This document shows, in pieces, positions 1 to 5,963 of a stretch of 6,004 bases of DNA. The position numbers and the translations under genes are program-made. Origin of the DNA: JAXJYR01 sp964593515 (lineage in GTDB: Bacteria; Bacillota_I; Bacilli_A; Erysipelotrichales; Erysipelotrichaceae). Under the pieces are notes generated by a model, which saw only the letters and a program-made list of their open reading frames with translations, had not been told where the DNA came from and searched no databases. Where the stretch lies: positions 1-6,004 of the forward strand of contig CAZQJH010000093.1 in assembly GCA_964593515.1 (NCBI GenBank), written 5' to 3'. The number at the start of each line of letters is the position of its first letter. Positions within the stretch are counted from its first letter, which is position 1.

Positions 1-167
1 GTATTCATAGAGGGTTATATTATGTGTTATAGTTGGATATATTTAAATACAATGTTACAGGTGTAACTTTGCCATTAATGTCTTATGGGGGAAGTTCATT
101 GATGGTTATGATGTCATGTTTAGGATTATTGGTTAGTATTGATAAAGAAAAAAAAGAAATAATGTAA
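1..167 (+). pseudogene. ftsW: 3' end of an ftsW/spoVE-type SEDS glycosyltransferase gene, reading frame apparently broken
   Basis: The frame ending at TAA 165-167 encodes TGVTLPLMSYGGSS followed by a hydrophobic stretch (LMVMMSCLGLLVSI) and a charged tail, DKEKKEIM. This is the diagnostic C-terminal end of SEDS proteins (FtsW, SpoVE, RodA), the membrane polymerases that build glycan strands from lipid II. The position directly before murG fits ftsW or spoVE. The frame does not continue to the left edge: it meets TAG at 30-32. The second frame has stops at 8-10 and 44-46. Only the frame starting at base 1 is open from the edge, and it ends at TAA 64-66. SEDS proteins usually have about nine residues between the conserved Asn (NIG) and the final TG(V/I)xLP; here there is not enough DNA for them. 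A small deletion with a frameshift is the simplest reading. An assembly error or a functional second copy elsewhere is possible. Family call is firm; pseudogene status is moderate. Confidence 0.62.
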
Positions 168-185
168 TAAAAAAGTGGTAACTCG

Positions 186-194
186 TGCTATAAT
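186..194 (+). promoter_or_regulatory. Extended -10 promoter for murG-murB-divIB
   Basis: The sequence TGCTATAAT is a perfect TATAAT hexamer at 189-194 preceded by the TGn extension at 186-188. No TTGACA-like -35 box sits at 16-18 bases upstream, where the sequence is A-rich; extended -10 promoters can work without one. Transcription would start near 201, giving a leader of about 23 bases with the ribosome-binding site AAAGGTGG at 209-216, seven bases before the murG ATG. It lies after the ftsW stop, so it would give murG its own expression even if ftsW is dead. Confidence 0.6.
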
Positions 195-223
195 AAAAGT
201 GATATATTAAAGGTGGTTATAAA

Positions 224-1309
224 ATGAGATTATTAATTACGACCGGTGGTACCGGAGGACATATATATCCAGCGATTGCATTAGCTGATGCAGCTAAACG
301 ACGCTATCCAGATATTGAAATTTTATTTGTGGGGAATGATGATCGTATGGAAACTACGGTTGTTCCTCAACATGGTTATAGATTAGAAACATTACATGCT
401 TGTGGTTTTACGGGTGGAATTGTTAATAAAGCTAAAGCAGTAATGTTGATGCTTAAAGCACAAATGAAAGCTAGAAAGATTATTGATGAGTTTAAGCCTG
501 ATTTAGCAATTGGTTTTGGGGGTTATGTTAGTGCTCCAGTTATGTTAGCAGCTCATGCTAAAGGGGTTAAAACAATGATTCATGAGCAAAATTCGGTAGT
601 TGGAATGTCTAATAAAATCTTAAAAGATAAGATGGATGCTATTGTTACTTGTTATGATAAATGTTTTGAAACATTTGATCGTAGTAAGACACGTTTATTA
701 GGTAATCCTCGTGCTAGTGAAGCCGTGAATATTCCTTTTGATCAAACTTATTATGATAGTTTGGGTTTAAATAAAAATAAACCATTAATTATGATTGTGA
801 TGGGTTCTTTAGGTTCTAGTACAATTAATGAAATGATGGTTAGTTTATTACCAAAGATGGATAAGAATTATCAATTCTTATTAGTAAGTGGTAAAAATGG
901 TTATGAAAGTTTAAAAGATGCATTTAATCAAGATAATATTAAAGTAGTTGAAACAGTTAAACAAATTGAAATTATTGATAAAGTTGATTTATTAATTTGT
1001 CGAGCAGGGGCTACTACCGCTGCTGAAATTACTGCTAAGGGAAGCGTTAGTATTTTAATTCCTTCTCCTTATGTTGCACATAATCATCAACTTTATAATG
1101 CTCAAGTATTAGTTGATCAAAAAGCAGCTTTAATGATTGAAGAAAAAGATTTAAGTGAAGCTACTCTTAAAGCTAATATTGAAAAGATTATGACTAATGT
1201 AGCTTTACAAGAAGAATTATCTAAGAATGCTAAAGCATTAGGTAAACCTAATGCATGTAGTGATATTTTAGATTGGTGTGATGAATTAGTGAAAGGTGAC
1301 AAGAAATGA
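224..1309 (+). CDS. murG: MurG, UDP-GlcNAc:lipid I N-acetylglucosaminyltransferase
   Basis: MurG adds GlcNAc from UDP-GlcNAc to lipid I on the inner face of the membrane and so makes lipid II, the peptidoglycan precursor. At 361 residues it has family length. Visible GT28 features in order are the N-terminal glycine loop GGTGGH at residues 8-13, a second glycine-rich loop GFGGYVSAP near 97-105, HEQNSVVGMSNK at 120-131, a third loop MGSLGSS near 193-199, and the donor-binding segment CRAGATTAAEI at 259-269. These are followed by IPSPYVAHNHQLYNA at 279-293, where Glu268 and His288-Gln289 match conserved positions. The third loop reads GSLGSS where many homologues have GSQGA or GSRGA, probably tolerated variation. 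The ATG has AAAGGTGG seven bases upstream. The stop overlaps the murB start (ATGA), indicating translational coupling. An extended -10 promoter precedes it. Confidence 0.97.
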   Translation: MRLLITTGGTGGHIYPAIALADAAKRRYPDIEILFVGNDDRMETTVVPQHGYRLETLHACGFTGGIVNKAKAVMLMLKAQMKARKIIDEFKPDLAIGFGGYVSAPVMLAAHAKGVKTMIHEQNSVVGMSNKILKDKMDAIVTCYDKCFETFDRSKTRLLGNPRASEAVNIPFDQTYYDSLGLNKNKPLIMIVMGSLGSSTINEMMVSLLPKMDKNYQFLLVSGKNGYESLKDAFNQDNIKVVETVKQIEIIDKVDLLICRAGATTAAEITAKGSVSILIPSPYVAHNHQLYNAQVLVDQKAALMIEEKDLSEATLKANIEKIMTNVALQEELSKNAKALGKPNACSDILDWCDELVKGDKK

Positions 1310-2205
1310 GTATCTTAAAGCGTTTAATGGCTTATGGTGATGTTGAAGAAAATGTAAGCTTACAAACGAAAACGACTTTTAGAATTGGGGGTCAATGTGC
1401 TTACTATGTATATCCTAAAAGTGTTTTTGGTTTAGTAGAGATTATTAAAATATGTAAAGAAGTTAATTTACCATATAAAGTATTTGGTAAGGGAAGTAAC
1501 TTATTATGTAGTGATGATTTTTATGATGGTATTATTATTGGTTTAGACAAATATCTTAATAATTTTTATTTTGAAAATGATAAAGTATTAGTTGAAGCTG
1601 GTTGTAGTATTATTTTATTAGCTTTAGAAGCAGCTAATCATTCGTTAAGTGGATTGGAGTTTGCTAGTGGAATTCCAGCTACGATTGGTGGTTGTTTATT
1701 TATGAATGCTGGTGCTTATAAAAGTAGTATGGCTGATATTGTTGAATGTGTTTATGTATATCGTGATGGAAAAATTGAATGTTTAGCGAAAGATGAATTA
1801 GATTATGCTTATCGTCATTCTGTTTTCCAAGAACATAGCGATTGGGTGATTTTAGGAGCTGTTCTACAATTACATGAAGGTGAACAAGAGGCAATTCGTT
1901 CGTTGATGGATTCACGTAAAAAACGTCGTTTAGAAAGTCAACCATTAGATAAACCTAGTGCAGGTAGTGTCTTTAGAAATCCTGATAATCTTCAAGCTTG
2001 GAAATTGATTGAAGATGCTGGTTTACGTGGTATGCAAATTGGTGGTGCGCAAGTATCCTTAAAACATGCGAATTTTATTGTGAATGTTGATCAAGCTAAG
2101 GCTAATGATGTTGTAACTTTAATTAATGAAATTCAAAAAGAAGTTAAAGATAAATTTGGTGTCGAATTGCATGCAGAAGTGGAGCGATTTAATTGGAAGA
2201 AATAA
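1306..2205 (+). CDS. murB: MurB, UDP-N-acetylenolpyruvoylglucosamine reductase (type II)
   Basis: MurB is a cytosolic FAD enzyme that uses NADPH to reduce UDP-GlcNAc-enolpyruvate to UDP-MurNAc, the second committed step of peptidoglycan precursor synthesis. The 299 residues match the shorter Gram-positive type II form (about 300). The FAD-binding half contains TTFRIGG at 23-29, the nucleotide-binding FGKGSNLL at 60-67 and SGIPATIGGCLFMNAGAY at 121-138. YAYRHSVF at 168-175 holds the conserved Arg170. PSAGSVFRNP at 217-226 contains the likely proton-donor Ser221. AGLRGMQIGGAQVSLKHANFIVN at 238-260 and the C-terminal HAEVERF, with likely catalytic Glu291, complete the substrate domain. Its ATG overlaps the murG stop in ATGA, and AAAGGTGA at 1292-1299 lies inside the end of murG. 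The 3' end overlaps divIB by 13 bases. It is probably cotranscribed with murG and divIB. Confidence 0.97.
   Translation: MSILKRLMAYGDVEENVSLQTKTTFRIGGQCAYYVYPKSVFGLVEIIKICKEVNLPYKVFGKGSNLLCSDDFYDGIIIGLDKYLNNFYFENDKVLVEAGCSIILLALEAANHSLSGLEFASGIPATIGGCLFMNAGAYKSSMADIVECVYVYRDGKIECLAKDELDYAYRHSVFQEHSDWVILGAVLQLHEGEQEAIRSLMDSRKKRRLESQPLDKPSAGSVFRNPDNLQAWKLIEDAGLRGMQIGGAQVSLKHANFIVNVDQAKANDVVTLINEIQKEVKDKFGVELHAEVERFNWKK
2181..2184 (+). promoter_or_regulatory. Ribosome-binding site supporting the TTG start of divIB
   Basis: GGAG inside the 3' end of murB lies eight bases before TTG 2193-2195. The divIB frame has a TAA at 2190-2192 just upstream, so translation cannot start earlier. The first in-frame ATG is about 70 codons in, after the membrane segment. 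The TTG with this Shine-Dalgarno sequence is therefore the best start. Confidence 0.6.
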
Positions 2206-2984
2206 GTAAGATTATTTATGATGATGAAGAAGCTAAATTATTAGCTTTAGAAAATAAAAAGAAAAATCGAAAAAAAAGGAATCTAGTAATTAAAATTGTT
2301 TCTTTTATATGTATTATTTGTTGGATTGCTGCTTATTTTGGTAGTGATTTATCAAAAGTAAAATCAGTTCAAGTTGTGGGTAATAATTATTACTTTGATA
2401 AAGATGTTATGGACTTGGCGGGAATTGATTATGATACTCCATATATCTTAACAGGAATTCCATTCTTGTATGAAAAAAAGCTAAGTGAGAATCAAATGAT
2501 TGAAGATTGTGATATTAGTTTTGGTCTTGATGGAATTGTGAAAATCGAAGTTAAAGAAAAACGTGTTATTGGTTATTACCTAAATGAAAAGAAAGCTGAC
2601 TTATACTTGCTATTAAGTGATGGTAGTAGTTTAAAAGTGGAAGAAGAACATGAGAAATCAATTGTGAAATATCCTTTGTTGAGTGGTTTTAATGATAAAC
2701 AACTTAAAGATATCGCTAAAGCTTTTATTAATAAAAAAGATGCTGTTAGAGAAGATATTATAGATTTGATTTCGGAAATTGCTCCCCATCAAGAAAGTTA
2801 TGATAAAGATATGCTTAAGATTGTAATGATTGATGGTAATACTTTTTATACTTCTTATCAAACCGTTCCGCAAATAAATGCTTATAAAGGGATATTAAAA
2901 GAATTAAAAAAAGAAAATGTTTGTTTTGTAATGATACCAAATACTGATACAATTCAAACGGAAGATTGTAGTGCTTTTGAGTGA
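2193..2984 (+). CDS. divIB: DivIB/FtsQ-type cell division protein
   Basis: DivIB (FtsQ in Gram-negatives) is a bitopic membrane protein of the divisome that works with FtsL and DivIC to regulate septal peptidoglycan synthesis. The 263-residue product has a charged cytosolic N-terminus rich in Lys and Arg (about 1-30, ending NKKKNRKKRN) and one hydrophobic membrane span at about 31-49. A POTRA-like domain follows, beginning VKSVQVVGNNYYFDKDVMDLAGI at 56-78, and then the beta domain with IVKIEVKEKRVIGYYL at 115-130. The hydrophilic C-terminal part is expected outside the membrane. Sequence conservation in this family is low, so the call rests on topology, the POTRA signature and position after murB. 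It starts with TTG and overlaps murB by 13 bases, implying coupled translation. No terminator is visible after its TGA, so read-through into yloU is possible. ftsA and ftsZ do not follow, unlike in many division clusters. Confidence 0.88.
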   Translation: MEEISKIIYDDEEAKLLALENKKKNRKKRNLVIKIVSFICIICWIAAYFGSDLSKVKSVQVVGNNYYFDKDVMDLAGIDYDTPYILTGIPFLYEKKLSENQMIEDCDISFGLDGIVKIEVKEKRVIGYYLNEKKADLYLLLSDGSSLKVEEEHEKSIVKYPLLSGFNDKQLKDIAKAFINKKDAVREDIIDLISEIAPHQESYDKDMLKIVMIDGNTFYTSYQTVPQINAYKGILKELKKENVCFVMIPNTDTIQTEDCSAFE

Positions 2985-2997
2985 TTTTAAGAAAAAT

Positions 2998-3025
2998 TTG
3001 CATTTTAGTTGAAATTTGATATAAT
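2998..3025 (+). promoter_or_regulatory. Promoter for yloU-fakA (-35 TTGCAT, extended -10 TATAAT)
   Basis: TTGCAT at 2998-3003 is followed by a 16-base spacer and a perfect TATAAT at 3020-3025. TG at 3017-3018 gives the extended form TGATATAAT. Transcription would begin near 3032, leaving a leader of about 18 bases that contains the strong AGGAGG ribosome-binding site. It is the best-formed promoter in the window and separates yloU-fakA from the cell-wall genes upstream. Confidence 0.75.
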
Positions 3026-3036
3026 GTTATGGCTAT

Positions 3037-3042
3037 AGGAGG
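3037..3042 (+). promoter_or_regulatory. Strong ribosome-binding site that fixes the yloU start
   Basis: AGGAGG lies seven bases before ATG 3050-3052. An in-frame ATG at 3029 lies upstream of this site, only three bases past the -10 box and before the predicted transcription start, so it cannot be the start for transcripts from this promoter. The seven residues it would add (MAIGGIF) are simply the translated ribosome-binding region. Confidence 0.85.
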
Positions 3043-3049
3043 TATTTTT

Positions 3050-3409
3050 ATGACAATATCAAGAAATACGCAATTTGGAAGTGTTAATATTACGATTGAT
3101 GCAATTGCTTCATTAGCTGGTGGAGTTGTAAGCGAATGTTATGGTGTAGTAGGAATGGCTTCACAAAAGTTAGTAAAAGATGGAATTGCTGAATTATTGA
3201 AAAAAGAAAACTATGCAAAAGGTGTTGTAGTTCGTCAAAAAGATGATGAGTTACAATTAGACTTATATATTATCGTTTCATATGGAGTTAAGATTTCTGA
3301 AGTAGTAAAAGAAGTACAATCACGTGTGAAATATAGCTTAGAAAAAACATTAGAATTAGAATTTACAAAAGTAAATGTTTATGTTCAAGATGTTAAAGCG
3401 ATGAAGTAG
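3050..3409 (+). CDS. yloU: Asp23/Gls24 family envelope stress protein (YloU-like)
   Basis: This 119-residue protein belongs to the Asp23/Gls24 family (DUF322). Members are small soluble proteins linked to cell-envelope homeostasis and alkaline stress; Staphylococcus Asp23 sits at the membrane through a partner. The family pattern is visible: a start like FGSVNITIDAIASLAGGVVSE at 9-29, the signature CYGVVGMASQ at 30-39, a linker with GVVVRQKDDELQLDLYIIVSYGVKI at about 58-82, and the terminal VKYSLEKTLELEFTKVNVYVQDVK. There is no signal peptide or membrane span. Length is normal for YloU. I chose ATG 3050 over the in-frame ATG at 3029 because AGGAGG sits just before 3050. It has its own promoter and ends nine bases before fakA. 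The yloU-yloV(fakA) pair is conserved across Bacillota, which supports both calls. Molecular function is not established. Confidence 0.93.
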   Translation: MTISRNTQFGSVNITIDAIASLAGGVVSECYGVVGMASQKLVKDGIAELLKKENYAKGVVVRQKDDELQLDLYIIVSYGVKISEVVKEVQSRVKYSLEKTLELEFTKVNVYVQDVKAMK

Positions 3410-3411
3410 GT
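3408..3411 (+). promoter_or_regulatory. Ribosome-binding site that favours ATG 3419 as the fakA start
   Basis: AGGT, overlapping the yloU stop codon, lies about eight bases before ATG 3419. The in-frame TTG at 3413 would leave only one or two bases of spacing, and the next ATG at 3425 about 14. The Shine-Dalgarno match is weak, and translational coupling to yloU probably helps. Confidence 0.5.
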
Positions 3412-3418
3412 ATTGATT

Positions 3419-5050
3419 ATGGAAATGATTAATGGAAAGTTATTGAAAGATATGCTTTTAAGTGGAGCAAATAATCTTTCAAACAATTATACTAGAATTG
3501 ATGCATTAAATGTATTCCCAGTACCTGATGGAGATACTGGAACTAATATGTCATTATCTTTTCAAGCAGGGGTTAAAGATGCTTTAGCTTGTGAAAGTGA
3601 TGATGTATGTGATATCTTAAAAGTTTTATCTAAAGGTTTATTAATGGGAGCTCGTGGTAATTCAGGAGTTATTACATCACAAATTTTTAGAGGAGTAGCT
3701 AATGGGGTTGTTGGAATGAAAGAAATCAACGGATTCCAATTAGCACATGCTTTTGTTAGTGGATATCAAGCAGCTTATAAAGCGGTTATGAAACCAGTTG
3801 AAGGTACTATTTTAACTGTAGCTAGAGAAAGTGCTGATTATACTTATTTATATGCTAGTAGCATTGATGAAATTTCACCATTAGCTGTAATGGAAAAATT
3901 AGTTGATGAAGCTAAACAAGCATTAGATCGTACACCTGATTTATTACCAGTATTAAAAGAAGTTGGGGTAGTAGATAGTGGTGGAGCTGGATACTTAAGT
4001 ATTTTAGAAGGTTTCTTAAGTGCTTTAAAAGGTGAAGTTATTGCACGTGATGAACAAAGTTCATCTAGTGATAGTGCAGCTACTAACTTAGAAAGTGAAG
4101 AATTTGGTTACTGTACTGAATTTATTATCCGTTTAAGTAAAACTGGAATGGATAATTTTAAAGTTGATAGCTTACGTGATTCATTAGCTACAATTGGTAA
4201 TTCAATTGTTTGTGTACAAGATGAAGAAATCGTTAAAGTGCATGTTCATACTTTAACGCCAGGTGATGCTTTAACAATGGCTCAACGTCATGGTGAATTC
4301 GTTAAGATTAAAGTTGAAAATATGCAAGAACAACACAATAACTTAGTGGAAGATGCACAAGTTGAAAAAGTAGAGGAAGAAGTTAAACCACGTAGTAAAT
4401 ATGCAATTATTGCAGTTGCTGCTGGGGATGGATTAAAAGAAATGTTTGAAGAATTACGTGTTGATTATGTAATTAGTGGTGGTCAAACTATGAATCCATC
4501 AACTGAAGATTTTGTGGATGCAATTAATAAAGTTAATGCTGAACATATCTTCTTATTACCAAACAACTCTAATATCGTATTAGCAGCTCAACAAGCTGCA
4601 ACAGTATGCGAGGATTTAGATATTGCCGTTATTCCAACTAAGACAATTCCACAAGGTTTAAGTGCATGTATTATGTTTAATCCTGATGTTGACTTTGATA
4701 GTAATGTAGCGGAAATGAATGATGCTATTTCAATGGTTAAAACAGGACAAGTAACTTATGCAATTAAAGATACTACTTATGAAGGATTAGAAATTAAAGC
4801 TGGAGACTTCATGGGTATTGCGGAAAAAGAAATTGTGGTAGCTAAAGAAGATGAAATGGAAGTTACACGTTACTTACTTGATCAATTAATTGATGAAGAT
4901 AGTGAAATTGTAACATTAGTATATGGGGAAGACATGAGTGAAGAAAAAGCCAACGAAATTTGTGCTTATTTAGAAGATAAATATGACTTAGAAGTTGAAG
5001 TTCACAATGGAGGTCAACCAGTATACTCATTCATTATTGGAGTAGAATAA
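3419..5050 (+). CDS. fakA: FakA (YloV), fatty acid kinase ATP-binding subunit
   Basis: FakA phosphorylates fatty acids held by a FakB (DegV-type) partner to give acyl-phosphate for phospholipid synthesis; it is cytosolic and uses exogenous or recycled fatty acids. The 543-residue product has the expected three parts. The N-terminal DhaL-like ATP domain (about 1-205) shows NVFPVPDGDTGTNMSLS with Mg-binding Asp37 and Asp39, GARGNSGVITSQIFRG at 77-92 and VDSGGAGYL at 185-193. A low-complexity Ser/Asp/Glu linker follows at about 211-228. The middle domain carries Cys232 (FGYCTEF) and His275/His277 (KVHVHT), matching the metal/active-site Cys and His residues I recall for Staphylococcus FakA. A second acidic Glu/Lys/Val linker lies near 311-325. 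The C-terminal domain (about 326-543) includes LLPNNSNIVLAAQQAA and ends PVYSFIIGVE. ATG 3419 is preferred over TTG 3413 by ribosome-binding-site spacing. It is cotranscribed with yloU. No fakB is in the window. Confidence 0.95.
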   Translation: MEMINGKLLKDMLLSGANNLSNNYTRIDALNVFPVPDGDTGTNMSLSFQAGVKDALACESDDVCDILKVLSKGLLMGARGNSGVITSQIFRGVANGVVGMKEINGFQLAHAFVSGYQAAYKAVMKPVEGTILTVARESADYTYLYASSIDEISPLAVMEKLVDEAKQALDRTPDLLPVLKEVGVVDSGGAGYLSILEGFLSALKGEVIARDEQSSSSDSAATNLESEEFGYCTEFIIRLSKTGMDNFKVDSLRDSLATIGNSIVCVQDEEIVKVHVHTLTPGDALTMAQRHGEFVKIKVENMQEQHNNLVEDAQVEKVEEEVKPRSKYAIIAVAAGDGLKEMFEELRVDYVISGGQTMNPSTEDFVDAINKVNAEHIFLLPNNSNIVLAAQQAATVCEDLDIAVIPTKTIPQGLSACIMFNPDVDFDSNVAEMNDAISMVKTGQVTYAIKDTTYEGLEIKAGDFMGIAEKEIVVAKEDEMEVTRYLLDQLIDEDSEIVTLVYGEDMSEEKANEICAYLEDKYDLEVEVHNGGQPVYSFIIGVE

Positions 5051-5073
5051 AAGGACTTAACAGTCCTTTTTTT
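5049..5073 (+). terminator. Short intrinsic terminator after fakA
   Basis: AAAAGGACT at 5049-5057 pairs with AGTCCTTTT at 5062-5070 around the loop TAAC, and a run of seven T residues spans 5067-5073. The core has only three G-C pairs, so the hairpin is short and may leak. It begins at the fakA stop codon. No clear promoter lies between it and the gene at 5093, so read-through may supply that gene. Confidence 0.75.
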
Positions 5074-5092
5074 AAAAGAAGGAATTTATTAT

Positions 5093-5692
5093 ATGGAAAC
5101 AAAATTATTAAATAGTGAAAATATTGATGTTATATATCATGATTTTATTCAGTTAAGAACGATTACCCCTAATACTAAACAACGTATTTTAGATGAAATT
5201 ACTTTAGGTTATGAAAGTATTAATGCATCAACATATATTAAAATTATGTATATGTTTGGTATTTATTTTGAAGAAAGTGATAATCGTAATGCAGCTCGTT
5301 ATTGTGCTTTGCGAATGATGCAAGTAATTGAACCTAAATATCGTAAAAAGAAAAGTAACTATCTGGTATATGATGATGTTACGATTGATGATGATATCGA
5401 AGCTTTTATGTATCGTTATAATGAGTTTTTAGATGAAGTTAATCGTAAGATTAAAAGTAGACTAACAACGATTATGTTAATTGTATTTGCTATCTTTTTT
5501 ATCTTATTAGCCGTTATTTTTGATTTAGGTGTTTTATTCTCAATTATTAATAGTGCTTTAATTACGATGGCTAATTATATTTATCAAAAACAACGTATGC
5601 CACATGTATTTCTAAAAAAACAATTAGCAGCGATTGAAAAGTATGTTGATGAAGAATTATTAGAATTTGATCGTTATGTACGTTTTATGTAG
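5093..5692 (+). CDS. Uncharacterised membrane-hairpin protein, 199 residues
   Basis: I do not recognise a family. The N-terminal 120 residues are soluble, charged and look mostly helical, with the segment IYFEESDNRNAARYCALRM at 57-75 resembling a helical-repeat (TPR-like) pattern, though no repeat is demonstrable. Two hydrophobic spans follow at about 124-143 and 146-164, separated only by a tight FDLG turn. Lys and Arg flank both sides (KIKSR before, QKQR and KK after), so a hairpin with both ends in the cytosol is likely. The C-terminal tail (about 165-199) is charged, with KKQLAAIEKYVDEELLEFDRY. ATG 5093 has AGAAGGA nine bases upstream at 5077-5083. It follows the fakA terminator by 19 bases with no obvious promoter. 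Base composition and codon use match its neighbours, so there is no sign of transfer. The gene is convincing as a coding region; its function is unknown. Confidence 0.85.
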   Translation: METKLLNSENIDVIYHDFIQLRTITPNTKQRILDEITLGYESINASTYIKIMYMFGIYFEESDNRNAARYCALRMMQVIEPKYRKKKSNYLVYDDVTIDDDIEAFMYRYNEFLDEVNRKIKSRLTTIMLIVFAIFFILLAVIFDLGVLFSIINSALITMANYIYQKQRMPHVFLKKQLAAIEKYVDEELLEFDRYVRFM

Positions 5693-5709
5693 GTAATTAA
5701 GCTAACTTG

Positions 5710-5718
5710 TGTTATAAT
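5710..5718 (+). promoter_or_regulatory. Extended -10 promoter for the zinc-ribbon gene
   Basis: TGTTATAAT is a perfect TATAAT at 5713-5718 with the TGn extension at 5710-5712. There is no recognisable -35 box at the right distance, because that position overlaps the upstream stop codon. The predicted start of transcription, near 5725, would leave only about 11 bases before ATG 5736, placing GGTGAT (5725-5730) at the extreme 5' end of the message. Confidence 0.55.
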
Positions 5719-5735
5719 TTACTTGGTGATAGTGT

Positions 5736-5948
5736 ATGCAACAAAAAAGATGTCCAAATTGTGAAAAGATTGGTAAACTTACATATTGTACAGTATGTGG
5801 TTGTGAATTAGAAATTGTGGAAATTGAAGATGAAGTGATGGAAACAATTAGTCCTAAAAATATGATTAAAGGAATTGTGATGGGAATGGGTTTTGTTGTG
5901 GCATTACATCTAATAATTGCTTTATTAATAAATATATTAGTTATTTAG
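5736..5948 (+). CDS. Small zinc-ribbon membrane protein, 70 residues
   Basis: The N-terminus carries two Cys knuckles, CPNC at residues 6-9 and CTVC at 18-21, with a further Cys23 (CGC). This is the pattern of a short rubredoxin-like zinc ribbon that binds one metal ion. An acidic linker follows (ELEIVEIEDEVMET, 24-37). One hydrophobic span runs from about 46 to 69 (GIVMGMGFVVALHLIIALLI within it) and reaches almost to the C-terminus. Lys41 and Lys45 just before the span suggest a cytosolic ribbon anchored by a C-terminal membrane helix. Its specific role is unknown; similar zinc-ribbon/membrane proteins are common in Bacillota. ATG 5736 has GGTGAT five bases upstream and an extended -10 promoter. 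The next gene starts 15 bases after its stop, with no terminator between, so the two are probably cotranscribed. Confidence 0.82.
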   Translation: MQQKRCPNCEKIGKLTYCTVCGCELEIVEIEDEVMETISPKNMIKGIVMGMGFVVALHLIIALLINILVI

Positions 5949-5963
5949 AAAGGAAAATCGGAT

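Noticed and set aside
1117..3003. Minus-strand open frames at 1117-1302, 1700-1945, 2658-2873 and 2815-3003
   Set aside because: They lie wholly or mostly opposite murG, murB and divIB, lack family-like features, and are expected by chance in AT-rich DNA.
3029..3049. In-frame ATG at 3029 as the start of yloU
   Set aside because: It lies upstream of the predicted transcription start, and the AGGAGG site falls between it and the ATG at 3050.
3413..3418. TTG at 3413 as the start of fakA
   Set aside because: The nearest ribosome-binding site is only one or two bases away; ATG 3419 has normal spacing and matches the usual N-terminus of the family.
4034..4102. Ser/Asp-rich linker in FakA as an inserted or repeat element
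   Set aside because: It sits at the normal boundary between the DhaL-like and middle domains, and low-complexity linkers there are expected.
4995..5027. Possible promoter TTGAAG...TATACT at the end of fakA for the 5093 gene
   Set aside because: The spacer is 21 bases, there is no TG extension, and the downstream terminator would cut the transcript.
5695..5719. Imperfect inverted repeat AATTA-AGC-TAAC / GTTA-TAATT over the -10 box at 5713
   Set aside because: It has a three-base bulge and almost no G-C pairs; such dyads are common in this composition, so an operator is not supported.
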